NCBI RefSeq assembly: GCF_015711015.1
Contig: NZ_CP064653.1
Location: 248,001-312,000, forward strand
Direction of reading: 5' to 3'
Source: Methylomonas sp. LL1
GTDB taxonomy: Bacteria > Pseudomonadota > Gammaproteobacteria > Methylococcales > Methylomonadaceae
Length of the DNA stretch: 64,000 bases
Positions 35,221 through 44,582 of the stretch are shown here, one piece after another. Both the position numbers and the translations under genes were made by a program. Each line of letters begins with the position of its first letter. Within the stretch, counting starts at the first letter, position 1. Below the pieces are notes generated by a model. It had not been told where the DNA came from and searched no databases. It was given only the letters and a program-made list of their open reading frames with translations.

Positions 35221-35481
35221 TTAGGCAGTCATTTCCGGCGCCATCAAATCCTCGATCCAGCAGCCGATCGGCCGCCCCAGATTCAATTCCTTGTCTTCGA
35301 ACCGTACCAGAAACACGCTACGGCCTGGATCTTCTTCCACATAGCCTTTCATCACGATCACGCCGCGAGTGCCTTCCTCGGCCAGAACCTCGCCTTCCTC
35401 GCTTTCGGGCATGCTGCCGTCATCGACGATGGTGTGCGCGGCATAAACCACATCGCCTAAATCCAAGTCTTCTATGTTCAT
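35221..35481 (-). CDS. NifZ-like nitrogen-fixation-associated protein
   Basis: 86 aa from ATG 35481, preceded by a good AGGAG site; a longer frame reaches 35553 but lacks family character. The protein is acidic, with LGDVVYAAHTIVDDG, GEVLAEEGTRGVIV, VFLVRFEDKELNLG and PIGCWIEDL. The GD-V-A-I-DDG and GTRGV features resemble NifZ, an accessory factor in nitrogenase P-cluster maturation. It is divergent from iscA-nifU-nifS, with an NifA-type site in between, which supports a nitrogen-fixation link. The family call is tentative. Confidence 0.65.
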   Translation of the reverse strand: MNIEDLDLGDVVYAAHTIVDDGSMPESEEGEVLAEEGTRGVIVMKGYVEEDPGRSVFLVRFEDKELNLGRPIGCWIEDLMAPEMTA

Positions 35482-35502
35482 TTGATTCTCCTGTGCGTAA
35501 TT

Positions 35503-35518
35503 TGTAGCAAAACCGACA
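35503..35518. promoter_or_regulatory. Putative NifA upstream activator sequence
   Basis: TGTAGCAAAACCGACA is a perfect TGT-N10-ACA, the known NifA binding pattern. It lies 97 bp upstream of a sigma54-type -24/-12 element, normal geometry for a NifA-activated promoter of iscA-nifU-nifS. Confidence 0.6.
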
Positions 35519-35614
35519 ATAACAGATGGATTGTTATGAAACGGCTTGCCCATTGAGGGTGGCCGGCTGCCTTGATTCGAATAAATACAGTGGCTTAGCC
35601 GGTATTTTCTCGCA

Positions 35615-35630
35615 TGGCATGCTGGTTGCT
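35615..35630 (+). promoter_or_regulatory. Sigma54 (-24/-12) promoter for iscA-nifU-nifS
   Basis: TGGCATGCTGGTTGCT keeps the invariant GG and GC separated by ten bases and the TTGCT of the -12 element (consensus TGGCAC-N5-TTGCW, one base off in the -24 hexamer). Transcription would begin near 35642, 35 bp before the iscA start. Confidence 0.7.
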
Positions 35631-35676
35631 TTAACTGTTTACAAGATCAATGCCAACCCGTTCAGGAGATTTAAAA

Positions 35677-36033
35677 ATGATTACATTAACCGAAAGCGCC
35701 ATTCAGGCCGTGGGCCGTTTTATCAGTAGTTCCGACAAGCCGACCGGCGGGTTGCGCATCGAAGTGACCGATGGCGGTTGTTCCGGCTTGTCTTATGGAA
35801 TGAAGTTGGAAGCGAAAGAAAATCCGGATGACAGCGTGATCGATTGCGGCGCGGTCAAAGTGTTTGTCGATCCGCTCAGTCTGCCCAAGCTGGACGGTAT
35901 GTCCATCGATTTTGTCGATAGCCTGGAGGGCTCGGGCTTTAAATTTACCAATCCCAACGCGGTTAAAAGCTGTGCCTGCGGATCATCATTTACCACCGGC
36001 GAGAGCGGCGGCACCCCAAAAACCTGTTCTTAA
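35677..36033 (+). CDS. iscA: IscA/HesB-type iron-sulfur carrier (nif-associated)
   Basis: 118 aa from ATG 35677, behind CAGGAGAT; a longer frame from 35650 is rejected for lack of a ribosome site. A-type Fe-S carrier: ITLTESAIQAVGRFI, RIEVTDGGCSGLSYGM with Cys 1, and SCACGSSF with the C-terminal CxC pair. An extra Cys-ended tail (TPKTCS) is present. First gene of the iscA-nifU-nifS operon, placing it in Fe-S assembly for nitrogenase rather than housekeeping isc. Confidence 0.93.
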   Translation: MITLTESAIQAVGRFISSSDKPTGGLRIEVTDGGCSGLSYGMKLEAKENPDDSVIDCGAVKVFVDPLSLPKLDGMSIDFVDSLEGSGFKFTNPNAVKSCACGSSFTTGESGGTPKTCS

Positions 36034-36051
36034 GAACTCGAGGAAATAGCT

Positions 36052-36969
36052 ATGTGGGATTATTCAGATAAAGTTAAAGATCATTTTTTCAACCCGAAAA
36101 ACGCCGGTGCGGTGGAAGGGGCCAATGCGATTGGCGAAGTGGGTTCCATCAGTTGTGGCGACGCCCTGAGGCTGACCCTGAAGGTGAATGAAGAATCGGA
36201 AGTCATCGAAGATGCCGGTTTCCAAACTTTCGGTTGCGGTTCGGCGATTGCATCGTCATCGGTATTAACCGAAATCATCAAAGGCATGACGCTGGACGAC
36301 GCCTTGAAAGTCACCAACCAGGACATCGCCGCCGAATTGGATGGCCTGCCGCCGGAAAAAATGCACTGTTCGGTCATGGGCCGCGAAGCGCTGCAAGCCG
36401 CCGTCGCCAACTATCGGGGCGAGGAATGGAAAGACGATCACGAAGAAGGCGCCTTGGTGTGCAAATGTTTTGCCATCGACGCGGTGATGATCGAGGAAAT
36501 GGTTTGGGCCAACAAACTACGCACGGTCGAGGACGTCACCAACTTTACCAAGGCCGGCGGTGGTTGCGCGGCTTGCCACGAAGACATCGAAGCTATTTTG
36601 GAAAAAGTCTTGAAGGAACGCGGCGAAAGCTTCGATCCGAGTGCGGCGCCGATCGAGAAAGTCGAGGCCAAGGCCGAGAAAAAACCGCTGACCAATCTGC
36701 AACGCATCAAGAAAATCGAGGAAGTGCTGACCGCATTGCGGCCGCAATTGATGGCCGACGGCGGTGACGTCGAGTTGGTGGAAGTGATCGGTAATACCGC
36801 CTATGTCAACATGACCGGCGCTTGCAACGGTTGCCAAATGGCGGCAATGACTATCGCCGGCATTCAACAGCGCCTGATGGAAGTATTGGGCGAATTCATC
36901 AAAGTGGTGCCGGCTTCGCAAATGCCCAGCAGCGAATTGGTGAACATCAAGGAGGCCGGTCATGCCTGA
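36052..36969 (+). CDS. nifU: NifU Fe-S cluster scaffold
   Basis: 305 aa, the full three-domain NifU. The N-terminal IscU-like domain (about 1-125) has [22 protein letters not shown] and the third Cys in MHCSVMG. The central [2Fe-2S] Bfd-like domain (about 135-190) has LVCKCFA and [10 protein letters not shown]. The C-terminal NFU domain (about 220-295) has [10 protein letters not shown]. It assembles clusters for nitrogenase, using sulfur from NifS, whose gene overlaps by 8 bp. Confidence 0.97.
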   Translation: MWDYSDKVKDHFFNPKNAGAVEGANAIGEVGSISCGDALRLTLKVNEESEVIEDAGFQTFGCGSAIASSSVLTEIIKGMTLDDALKVTNQDIAAELDGLPPEKMHCSVMGREALQAAVANYRGEEWKDDHEEGALVCKCFAIDAVMIEEMVWANKLRTVEDVTNFTKAGGGCAACHEDIEAILEKVLKERGESFDPSAAPIEKVEAKAEKKPLTNLQRIKKIEEVLTALRPQLMADGGDVELVEVIGNTAYVNMTGACNGCQMAAMTIAGIQQRLMEVLGEFIKVVPASQMPSSELVNIKEAGHA

Positions 36970-38176
36970 TATTTATCTGGATAACAACGCCACCACCAAG
37001 GTGGACCGGGCGGTGGTCGATGCGATGATCCCGTATTTTACCGAACAATTCGGCAATCCGTCCTCAATCCACCGTTTCGCCGACGGCGTGGCCAAGGCGA
37101 TCAAGAAGGCTAGAGGCCAGGTGCAGGAATTGTTGGGCGCCGAACACGATTCGGAGATCATCTTTACCTCTTGCGGCACCGAGTCGGATTCGACCGCGAT
37201 TTTATCGGCGATCAAAGCCCAGCCCAACCGCAAGGAAATCATCACCACGGCGGTCGAGCATCCGGCGATTTTGAGCCTGTGCGATTATCTGGAAAAGGAA
37301 GGCTATACCATACACCGGATGCCGGTGGATAAGTGCGGCCGCCTGAATCTGGAGGCCTACAAAAATCTGTTGTCGGATCAAGTCGCCATCGTCTCGGTGA
37401 TGTGGGCCAACAACGAAACCGGCACCATTTTTCCAGTCGAGCAAATGGCCGATATGGCCAATGCCGCCGGCGTGATGTTCCATACCGATGCGGTGCAGGC
37501 GGTCGGCAAAATTCCGATGATGTTGCAGGATACCAAGATCGATATGTTATCTCTGTCAGGACATAAGCTGCATGCGCCCAAAGGCATAGGCGTGTTGTAC
37601 TTGCGCCGCGGTACCCGCTATCGGCCGTTGTTGCGTGGCGGACATCAGGAGCGCGGCCGCCGGGCCGGCACCGAGAACACCGCGTCCATCGTCGGCTTGG
37701 GCGTGGCCTGCGAACTGGCGATGCAGCACATGGAGTTCGAGAACAACCAAGTCAAGGCCATGCGCGACCGGTTGGAACGCGGCATCGTCGAGCAAATCCC
37801 GCATTGTTTTATTACCGGCGATATGAACAACCGTTTGCCGAATACCACCGATATTGCTTTTGAATACATCGAGGGCGAGGCGATTTTGATGCTGCTGAAC
37901 AAGGCCGGCATCGCGGCCTCCAGCGGATCGGCTTGTACTTCGGGTTCGCTGGAACCGTCGCATGTGATGCGGGCGATGGACATTCCGTACACCGCCGCTC
38001 ACGGCACCATCCGTTTCTCGTTTTCGCGTTACAACAGCATGCACGAAGTCGATGAAGTGTTGAAGGTGATGCCGGATATTGCCGCCGCCTTACGGAAGTT
38101 GTCACCCTACTGGGATAGCAGTATCAACGCCCCGGTTGCCAATCCCGAACAGGCGTTTCAACCGACTTACGCCTAA
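36962..38176 (+). CDS. nifS: Cysteine desulfurase NifS
   Basis: 404 aa. PLP-dependent desulfurase delivering sulfur to NifU. Features: [15 protein letters not shown] (His stacking on PLP), the PLP lysine in [27 protein letters not shown] and the active-site Cys loop [16 protein letters not shown]. Last clear gene of the nif-type operon; an imperfect hairpin follows. Confidence 0.97.
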   Translation: MPDIYLDNNATTKVDRAVVDAMIPYFTEQFGNPSSIHRFADGVAKAIKKARGQVQELLGAEHDSEIIFTSCGTESDSTAILSAIKAQPNRKEIITTAVEHPAILSLCDYLEKEGYTIHRMPVDKCGRLNLEAYKNLLSDQVAIVSVMWANNETGTIFPVEQMADMANAAGVMFHTDAVQAVGKIPMMLQDTKIDMLSLSGHKLHAPKGIGVLYLRRGTRYRPLLRGGHQERGRRAGTENTASIVGLGVACELAMQHMEFENNQVKAMRDRLERGIVEQIPHCFITGDMNNRLPNTTDIAFEYIEGEAILMLLNKAGIAASSGSACTSGSLEPSHVMRAMDIPYTAAHGTIRFSFSRYNSMHEVDEVLKVMPDIAAALRKLSPYWDSSINAPVANPEQAFQPTYA

Positions 38177-38197
38177 CACATTAGGGCGATAGAAAAA

Positions 38198-38226
38198 GCC
38201 CGTATTCGGTAAATGCCGATACGGGC
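38198..38226. terminator. Imperfect hairpin after nifS
   Basis: GCCCGTATTCGG and CCGATACGGGC pair around TAAATG with one bulged base. It could stop the nif operon, but no T-tract follows on the plus strand; the T-tract is on the minus strand (GCTTTTTC). Confidence 0.45.
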
Positions 38227-38563
38227 GGCTATGGTCGCGCTACGCCGCAACCATCTTCATCCCATGGACGCCTGTGCAAGTCGATCCGGTAGCTCGATTG
38301 ATTTCGCGCTTTTAGCCGGCTTACCGCTGTTATAAGAAATCACCAGCATGACCGGGCGCCGCAATTAGCGATCGGATAAGGCTCTCAACCCTACTTCTAA
38401 TCGGGCTGGCTTCGCCTTTCTCGTCATCCAATTTCAGTTATTCCTCGCCAATTTTGTTCCGGAAAAAAGAATTTGGCTATACTCAGGGCCTAACAGCTCC
38501 CCTCACTTTTAATGGCGATAATGGAGCCGATACTTGCCTTCTTCAACTATAAGGAATTGTTTC
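38227..38563. other. Intergenic stretch without a gene
   Basis: About 340 bp between the nifS hairpin and the next membrane-protein gene. No convincing ORF in either direction. It holds a sigma70-like promoter near its 3' end (38454-38483) and otherwise nothing recognised. Confidence 0.6.
38454..38483 (+). promoter_or_regulatory. Sigma70-like promoter for the MoxR cluster
   Basis: TTGTTC (38454-38459) and TATACT (38478-38483) are separated by 18 bp, about 80 bp before the first start codon of the membrane-protein/MoxR cluster. Confidence 0.5.
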
Positions 38564-39325
38564 ATGCGACTTCTAGCATCAGAACCCGTCAGTATTGCAA
38601 AAGTGTTGGATACCAGTATTAAGCTGTACGCGGCCGGCTTTAACAAGCAAATCGGCATTCTTTCAATTTTGGCCGTGCTTTATATCGCGATGGCATTGCT
38701 AACCGTGCAATTGCAACCCGATCCGGCCACCATCACCGACGTGGCGACTGAATTTCCAATCGGGCATCTTCCGTTGCTGGGTTTCATTGCTGTGTTTTCT
38801 ATCCTGTCCTTCGTGCTTTACGCCGCCTTGATCTATCGGGTGGATAACGTGGCCAACGGCCGTCAGGACAGCTTTATGGAGGCGATCAGTGTAGGCTTCG
38901 GGAAATTTCCGGCCATGTTTTTGGCTTTGATTCTGTACGTGCTTGCGGTAATGCTGGGTACCCTCTTGTTGATAATACCAGGCTTGATCTTGATGCTGTC
39001 GCTGGCGTTTTATCTTTACTTTATCGTGATCGATTCCTACGGCGGCTATTCCGCCTTGAGGGCTAGCCATTCGCTGGTTTGGGGGCATTGGTGGCGCACC
39101 ATGGCGATATTTACCGTGCCTATGGCCATCTGGATGGCCGTCCTGTTTACCTTGGGTTTTCTGCTTGCCTTACTGGTACCGGGCAACCCGGTTTTGATGC
39201 AGGTTTTGATGAATGTCCTGTCGGTTTTTTTTACACCCTATTTTTTCACATTAGGCTATGTGTTGTTCAACGACCTGAAATTGCGTAAATCGGGTAGCGA
39301 TCTGGCATCGCGTCTTGCCCGCTAA
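38564..39325 (+). CDS. YciC-like polytopic membrane protein
   Basis: 253 aa from ATG 38564, preceded by AAGGA; a TTG frame from 38534 is less likely. About five to six hydrophobic segments (near 33-52, 75-98, 128-152, 180-200, 205-230), with a conserved loop VDNVANGRQDSFMEAISVGF. The glycerophosphodiesterase-membrane-domain/YciC pattern (ASHSLVWGHWWRT) is suggested. Function unknown. It heads a seven-gene cluster and its stop overlaps the next start (TAATG). Confidence 0.8.
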   Translation: MRLLASEPVSIAKVLDTSIKLYAAGFNKQIGILSILAVLYIAMALLTVQLQPDPATITDVATEFPIGHLPLLGFIAVFSILSFVLYAALIYRVDNVANGRQDSFMEAISVGFGKFPAMFLALILYVLAVMLGTLLLIIPGLILMLSLAFYLYFIVIDSYGGYSALRASHSLVWGHWWRTMAIFTVPMAIWMAVLFTLGFLLALLVPGNPVLMQVLMNVLSVFFTPYFFTLGYVLFNDLKLRKSGSDLASRLAR

Positions 39326-40218
39326 TGCGGTTTCCGGTTTTATGGTTGCTAGCCTGTCTGGCAATGCCGGCTCAAGCTGGCGACAAAAACCTGCAAGCTT
39401 GCCTGAGTCTGGCGGAACAGCGGATCGATCGAGCGCTGAATTTATCGCAAGACTGCCCGCTGCTGTATGACGAGTTGAAAAATCAAGGCCTGTTGAACAG
39501 TGTCGAGCCGCCGTTAACAGCGGAGGTTAGTGTTGCGCAATTGGTGTTTTTGGCTGACAGCCGGCTCAACATGCGTCCAACCGGCCTTATCGATCGAGAC
39601 GGCTTGGAGGGGCTGTTGGCCGATATTTTAACCGCCGAAACCGGCGACCCGGAGTCGGCATGGTGGCAAGCCGTGCTGGAATGGCTGGATAGTCTGCAAC
39701 CGGCCGAATACGAGGCCGAATATCAATGGCTGATGCACTGGTTGAAGGGCATGAAACCCTCCGAACGCACAGCGCTGATGCTGCTCTACGGTTCAATACT
39801 GCTATTGTCGGCTGCCTCCGCTTGGCTGGTGCTGCGCGAGTTCTATCAAGCCGGTTTTTTCCGCAACCTATACGGCCGGCAGCGGCCGGTGCTACAGGCC
39901 GCCACGCGGCCGCAAACCTCCCGGCCAGCTCTGCTACACCCATTTGGTGATTTGCCGCCCCAACTACAAATGGCCGCTTTGCTGGCGCAACTGGTGCAAA
40001 CACTGGCCGAACGCCGGTTGATTCCCCTCGATCCTAGCCTGACCCATCGCCAGCTTCTGGCGGATTTAGGCCGTCAACCGGGCCTACCGAATCGGGAATT
40101 GGCTCATCTGGTTTACCGGGCCGAGCCGGTGTTGTTCGGCAATCGCACGCTTGATTCGGATGCGCTGGGCCAATATCGGCTCGAAGTGCAAGCCCTATTG
40201 GACAAACTGGTTTCATGA
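39325..40218 (+). CDS. DUF4129-domain membrane protein
   Basis: 297 aa. Short signal-like N-terminus (about 1-18, ending AQA), a periplasmic region to about 145, a membrane helix (about 151-170, LMLLYGSILLLSAASAWLVL) and a cytoplasmic C-terminal DUF4129-like region with LTHRQLLADLG and NRELAHLVYRAEPVLFG. DUF4129 proteins recur beside MoxR/DUF58 genes. Function unknown; its gene overlaps both neighbours. Confidence 0.78.
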   Translation: MRFPVLWLLACLAMPAQAGDKNLQACLSLAEQRIDRALNLSQDCPLLYDELKNQGLLNSVEPPLTAEVSVAQLVFLADSRLNMRPTGLIDRDGLEGLLADILTAETGDPESAWWQAVLEWLDSLQPAEYEAEYQWLMHWLKGMKPSERTALMLLYGSILLLSAASAWLVLREFYQAGFFRNLYGRQRPVLQAATRPQTSRPALLHPFGDLPPQLQMAALLAQLVQTLAERRLIPLDPSLTHRQLLADLGRQPGLPNRELAHLVYRAEPVLFGNRTLDSDALGQYRLEVQALLDKLVS

Positions 40219-41507
40219 AAGAACGGTTTATGACGTTGCTGACCGCCTTGGCGGCTCTGGCGCTGGTGATATTTTTGTTTTCGCCGCCTAGGAGCCAACA
40301 AAAGCCGGTGTCGCTACCGACCAGCGAAGATCGCGGCCCCGACGGACTTAAAGGGCTTTATAGCTGGCTAGGCCGCGAAGGTCTTGCGGTGGTCAGTTTC
40401 CGCAAACGCTTTACCGACCTGCGGACTGAGCGCGGTCTCCCGGAACAGGGTAATGTGCTGATCGTCAGCATGCCCGCGCCAACAGAAATCAGGGGCACGG
40501 AATGGTCGGCCTTGTCGAGTTGGCTGGATCAAGGCAACACGCTGATCGTTCTGGGCGCGGTTTATCAGCATCCCGCTTGGGTCGCGGCCGGCGATTGCTT
40601 TTGCGATATTCAGGAGTTTTTATCCTGGTACGATTGGACCCTAGAGGCTGAAACCGACAAGTCTCAAGCTGCCGCTGCAGATGTAGAGGCGGGCAAAACC
40701 CTGCGGGGAACGATAGAAGCCTTGCAAGCCGGCGTGAAAGAAGCTGTTCCGCAACCTAATCAATTACTTGCCCAATCCGGGCACCCGTTGTTGCAGGGTG
40801 TTCGAACCCTTGATACTCAAACTAGGGCGGATCTGTTAAAACAGCCTTGGACATTGAGCGCCGGCGGCAAGCACAGCTTGGCCTTGCGCTTGCTGGGTCT
40901 GGCCGAGGGCAATCTCGCCAGCGCTTGGCAGTTGAATGCCGGTTCGGGTCGGATAGTGCTGCTGTTGACGCCCGACCTATTCAGCAATAGTCGGCTGGGC
41001 CGGGCCGATAACGCGCGGTTTATCGGTAATCTACTCGACCAGTCCCTGGCGCCGGATGGGCGGTTGCTGTTCGACGACTATCATTTTGGTTTATCGGAAC
41101 TTTACGATCCGGAACATTTTTTTAAGGACGAACGCTTGCATAATACCTTGGCCTGCCTGGGTATATTCTGGTTACTTTATCTGATTGGTTATACCACGCG
41201 TTTGGCGCCGGTCAGGCCGCCTATCATCCAATTGTCCAGCCGTGATTTCATTCAAGTGACGGCCGAATTCTTCGCTCGCCGGCTGACAAAAGCCGTATTG
41301 GCCGAAGCCTTGGTCAAACATCTGCTGGCGGATATTCATCATCGGCGCCGGTTGCGGGATGAGGCGGAAGTCTGGCATTGGCTGGCACAGCATGGCCGGG
41401 TGACCGGCGAACAACTTAGGTTGCTGAAAAAAGCGCTGAACGGGCAACGCATTTCGCTATTTCGTTTATCCAACACTATCACTTACATCAGGACAGTCAC
41501 CTTATGA
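40215..41507 (+). CDS. DUF4350-domain protein
   Basis: 430 aa. An N-terminal membrane helix (about 7-23) precedes a DUF4350-like domain: EDRGPDGLKGLYSWLGREGLAV, LIVSMPAPTEI, LSSWLDQGNTLIVLGAV, GSGRIVLLLTPDLFSN, LLFDDYHFGLSEL. A second helix lies near 315-332 (LACLGIFWLLYLIGYT), followed by a cytoplasmic helical tail. It starts within the stop of the DUF4129 gene (ATGA) and likewise overlaps the MoxR gene. Confidence 0.82.
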   Translation: MKERFMTLLTALAALALVIFLFSPPRSQQKPVSLPTSEDRGPDGLKGLYSWLGREGLAVVSFRKRFTDLRTERGLPEQGNVLIVSMPAPTEIRGTEWSALSSWLDQGNTLIVLGAVYQHPAWVAAGDCFCDIQEFLSWYDWTLEAETDKSQAAAADVEAGKTLRGTIEALQAGVKEAVPQPNQLLAQSGHPLLQGVRTLDTQTRADLLKQPWTLSAGGKHSLALRLLGLAEGNLASAWQLNAGSGRIVLLLTPDLFSNSRLGRADNARFIGNLLDQSLAPDGRLLFDDYHFGLSELYDPEHFFKDERLHNTLACLGIFWLLYLIGYTTRLAPVRPPIIQLSSRDFIQVTAEFFARRLTKAVLAEALVKHLLADIHHRRRLRDEAEVWHWLAQHGRVTGEQLRLLKKALNGQRISLFRLSNTITYIRTVTL

Positions 41508-42472
41508 TCCACAATGCGGCACGAAGTTTTGAACTTCATCTGCGCCATGAATTAGGGAAAGTAGTATTTGGTATGGAGCAGGTACTCCACGGACTGGCCA
41601 TCGCCCGAATCGCCGATGGGCATGTGCTGCTGGAAGGGGCACCGGGTTTGGGGAAAACCCTATTGGCAAAAGCCCTGGCGCAGATGCTGGGCGGCAGTTT
41701 CGGACGCATCCAGGGCACCGCCGACCTGATGCCGTCGGACATTACCGGCCTGCATATTTTTAATGCCGAGCGTAACCGCTTCGAATTCGTACCGGGGCCG
41801 TTATTCAATGACGTGGTGATGGTCGATGAAATCAATCGCGCCGGCCCCAAAACCCAATCGGCATTGTTGCAGGCGATGGAGGAAAAACTGGTCACCTTGG
41901 ATCGGCAAACCTATCCGCTGGCGGACAATTTTTTTCTGATAGCCGCCCAAAATCCGTTCGATTTCGAAGGGGTCTATCCCTTGCTGGAGTCGCAATTGGA
42001 CCGGTTTTTAGTCCGCCTGGACCTGGCTTATCCCGAAATGGACATGGAACTGGCTGTACTTAATCATTACGACAAACCGGGCGGCGGACACGGAGCGGCG
42101 CTGCGGCAAATTCGGGCGCTGCCGGATAATCTGTTGCAACAGGCGCGCGAGCAGGCGGCGGCCGTGCATGTCGAAGAGTGTTTATACCGTTACACGATAT
42201 TGCTGGCCGAAGCCAGCCGCCATCATCCGCGCGTCAGTTTGGGCTTGTCGACGCGCGGCGCGCTTTCCATCATGCGTTGCGCTCGAGTCGAAGCGGCGCT
42301 GGATGGCCGTGATTACCTGATCCCCGACGATATAAAAGCGGCTGCGCCGCTAGTGGTCGGACATCGTCTATTGCTGACTTCGGAGGCGTTATTGGAAGGC
42401 TTTTCCGCCGTGCAGATCTACCGGGAAATCGAAAGTCAGGTTGTTGTTCCCAGGTCGCCGGAAACGGTCTAA
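41504..42472 (+). CDS. MoxR-family AAA+ ATPase
   Basis: 322 aa. Walker A GAPGLGKTLLAKA (about 46-58), Walker B VVMVDEINRAGPKTQSALLQAMEE, sensor 1 LIAAQNPFDFEGVYPL and the lid domain with RVSLGLSTRGAL. MoxR ATPases act as chaperones for the maturation of protein complexes, usually with a DUF58 or VWA partner, which follows here with a TAATG overlap. The substrate of this cluster is unknown. Confidence 0.95.
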   Translation: MIHNAARSFELHLRHELGKVVFGMEQVLHGLAIARIADGHVLLEGAPGLGKTLLAKALAQMLGGSFGRIQGTADLMPSDITGLHIFNAERNRFEFVPGPLFNDVVMVDEINRAGPKTQSALLQAMEEKLVTLDRQTYPLADNFFLIAAQNPFDFEGVYPLLESQLDRFLVRLDLAYPEMDMELAVLNHYDKPGGGHGAALRQIRALPDNLLQQAREQAAAVHVEECLYRYTILLAEASRHHPRVSLGLSTRGALSIMRCARVEAALDGRDYLIPDDIKAAAPLVVGHRLLLTSEALLEGFSAVQIYREIESQVVVPRSPETV

Positions 42473-43770
42473 TGTCCATTTCTCGTTTAACCCTGCTGCT
42501 GGCCGGGCTGATTATTCTGCTCGCCATTGCCGGGATCTGGACAGCCGAGCCGCTGCAAGGCTTTTGGCGTTGGCCGGCCGCCCTATTGGCGGCAATGATT
42601 GCCTGGGAACGCTTTAAACTAACCGACAGCGTTAGCGTGAGGCGGTTGCCGCCGGCCGTCTTGACGCTGGGCGAGCCCGGCCTTTATTCGGTCATAGTCA
42701 GTAATCGGGCCGCGTCCAGGGTCTGTTTCGAAACCCAAACCGATTATCCGGTCGGCATCGCAGGCGACAATTCATTACAGCATTGGCGGCTGAAGGCCTA
42801 TGAAACCCAGACCAGGCAGTTTTCGATGACGCCTACCCGCTTGGGCAGCGCGAGCCTGGGCGAATTGTATTTGAAGCAACTGGGCTTATTCGGTTTATGC
42901 TGGTGGCCGCGGCGGATCGAGGATGAAAGCGCTTTCCGAATCGAGCCGGCCCGGATGCGCGACAGCGTCCAAATCTCCGGCTTGCAACCGCCGGGTAGCC
43001 GCGGTAGCGCCCAATATCACAGCAGCGGTGTCGAGTTTCTGGATTTGAATGATTATCGGCCCGGTGATTCCCCGCGCAATATAGACTGGAAAGCGACCGC
43101 CCGGCGCGGAAAGCCGATGGTGCGTCGTTTCGAACGCGAGCACCAGCTGGAAATCGTGGTGCTGATTGATTGCGGACACGGCAGCCGCGTGCAATGCGGG
43201 CAGCTCGAGCGTCTGCATCATTACATCAATGTCGCGGCTAAATTGACTGAATTCGCAGCTTCCCAAGGGGATAGAGTTGCTTGCCTGGCTTATGCTCAAC
43301 AGACAGTCGAGAAAACGCCGATGACGGGCGGCATTAACTCGGTCCGCTCCGTGCGGCGTTTGTTGCATCGCCTGGCGGTGGTCAACGAAAACGCCAATGC
43401 CCTCAACGCGGCACTGGAGATTCGGCAATTGCTTAAACGGCGAGGATTGGTGGTGTTTTTGACGGAATTGGAACAGCCCGAAGCCGCTAGACAATTAATC
43501 CAGGCCGGAAAATTGCTATCCGCCAAACATCAAGTATTGGTCGCCACGCTGGAGGAACCTGAGCTCATGCAAGAGCTAACGCAAAGCCCCCGGCACTGGC
43601 AAGATCCTTATCGGCAATTTGCCATTCTCGAGTATCAGCATGGCCGCGAATTGACGCGCAAGCATTTACAAGGCGGCGGGGTGGCTGTTATCGCTGCGGC
43701 GGCCCGCTATTTGGATCGGCAGGTTCTGGCTTATTACCGGGATAAGCGCGACACGATAGGGGCCGCGTAA
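42472..43770 (+). CDS. DUF58-domain protein
   Basis: 432 aa. N-terminal hydrophobic segments (about 7-23 and 30-45), a beta-rich middle, then the DUF58 signature DYRPGDSPRNIDWKATARRG (about 197-216) and a VWA-like region beginning VVLIDCG, which keeps only part of a metal site. RGLVVFLTELEQPE follows the expected strand order. It is the usual genetic and functional partner of MoxR ATPases. Probably membrane-anchored. Confidence 0.92.
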   Translation: MSISRLTLLLAGLIILLAIAGIWTAEPLQGFWRWPAALLAAMIAWERFKLTDSVSVRRLPPAVLTLGEPGLYSVIVSNRAASRVCFETQTDYPVGIAGDNSLQHWRLKAYETQTRQFSMTPTRLGSASLGELYLKQLGLFGLCWWPRRIEDESAFRIEPARMRDSVQISGLQPPGSRGSAQYHSSGVEFLDLNDYRPGDSPRNIDWKATARRGKPMVRRFEREHQLEIVVLIDCGHGSRVQCGQLERLHHYINVAAKLTEFAASQGDRVACLAYAQQTVEKTPMTGGINSVRSVRRLLHRLAVVNENANALNAALEIRQLLKRRGLVVFLTELEQPEAARQLIQAGKLLSAKHQVLVATLEEPELMQELTQSPRHWQDPYRQFAILEYQHGRELTRKHLQGGGVAVIAAAARYLDRQVLAYYRDKRDTIGAA

Positions 43771-43808
43771 TGGCGGCCCGCTTACTTACGATTTATTGGT
43801 GATTTTTT

Positions 43809-44576
43809 ATGCGCGATAACAGATTGGAAGAAGCCGGCCGTGCCGCCGATTATCTACGGATTCAATCGGCCGAAGGCATGGAGTATCAGCTGGAAATTGC
43901 CGGGATGGGCGCTCGTTCGTATGCATTCCTGATCGACTGGCATATTCGTTTGCTACTGGCGATCACCTGGGTGGCCTCCGTTGGCTGGGCTTTTTTTAGC
44001 TGGGAAGAACTGCGCAACCTGTTCGAACATGGACATGCCTCCGCTGCGTTGGCCTTGTTAGTCCCGCCCGCATCGATCTATCTTTTTTACCACCCGTTGC
44101 TGGAAATTTTGATGGGTGGACGCACTCCCGGCAAGCGGATGACCGGCGTGCGCTTGGTCGATTCGCAAGGACACACGCCGGGTATCGGCGCCCTGTTACT
44201 CCGCAATGTGTTTCGCCTGATAGACTCGCTGCCGGGTTTTTATTTTTTGGGCTTGGCCGCCGTCGCGTTGACCAGTAAGCAGCAGCGTATCGGTGATTTG
44301 GCGGCCGGCTTGGTATTGGTTTACGACAAGGCTGCTGAAGCCGGCTCATTGCGAGGGATTTCCGATTTAGCGATCCATTCCGGGCTAAGCGCTAACGATC
44401 AGGCCTTGCTGCTTGATTTATTAATGCGTTGGAACGAATTGCCGCAAGAACGGCGTACGTTGTTTGCGCGGCAATTTTTAACCCGTATCGGTCGAACGGT
44501 TCCCCCCATCGACGAAAAACTAAAACCGGACCGAGCACTGAAGCAGGCCTTGGACGATTTGCTAACCAAGCATTGA
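43809..44576 (+). CDS. RDD family membrane protein
   Basis: 255 aa with three to four hydrophobic segments. RSYAFLIDWHIRLLL carries the Arg and first Asp region, and GGRTPGKRMTGVRLVDSQGH and LLLRNVFRLIDSLPGFY complete the RDD fold. The soluble C-terminal tail (about 185-255) is unusually long. RDD proteins have uncertain roles; some affect ion homeostasis. It sits 38 bp after the DUF58 gene. Confidence 0.9.
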   Translation: MRDNRLEEAGRAADYLRIQSAEGMEYQLEIAGMGARSYAFLIDWHIRLLLAITWVASVGWAFFSWEELRNLFEHGHASAALALLVPPASIYLFYHPLLEILMGGRTPGKRMTGVRLVDSQGHTPGIGALLLRNVFRLIDSLPGFYFLGLAAVALTSKQQRIGDLAAGLVLVYDKAAEAGSLRGISDLAIHSGLSANDQALLLDLLMRWNELPQERRTLFARQFLTRIGRTVPPIDEKLKPDRALKQALDDLLTKH

Positions 44577-44582
44577 GCGCTA

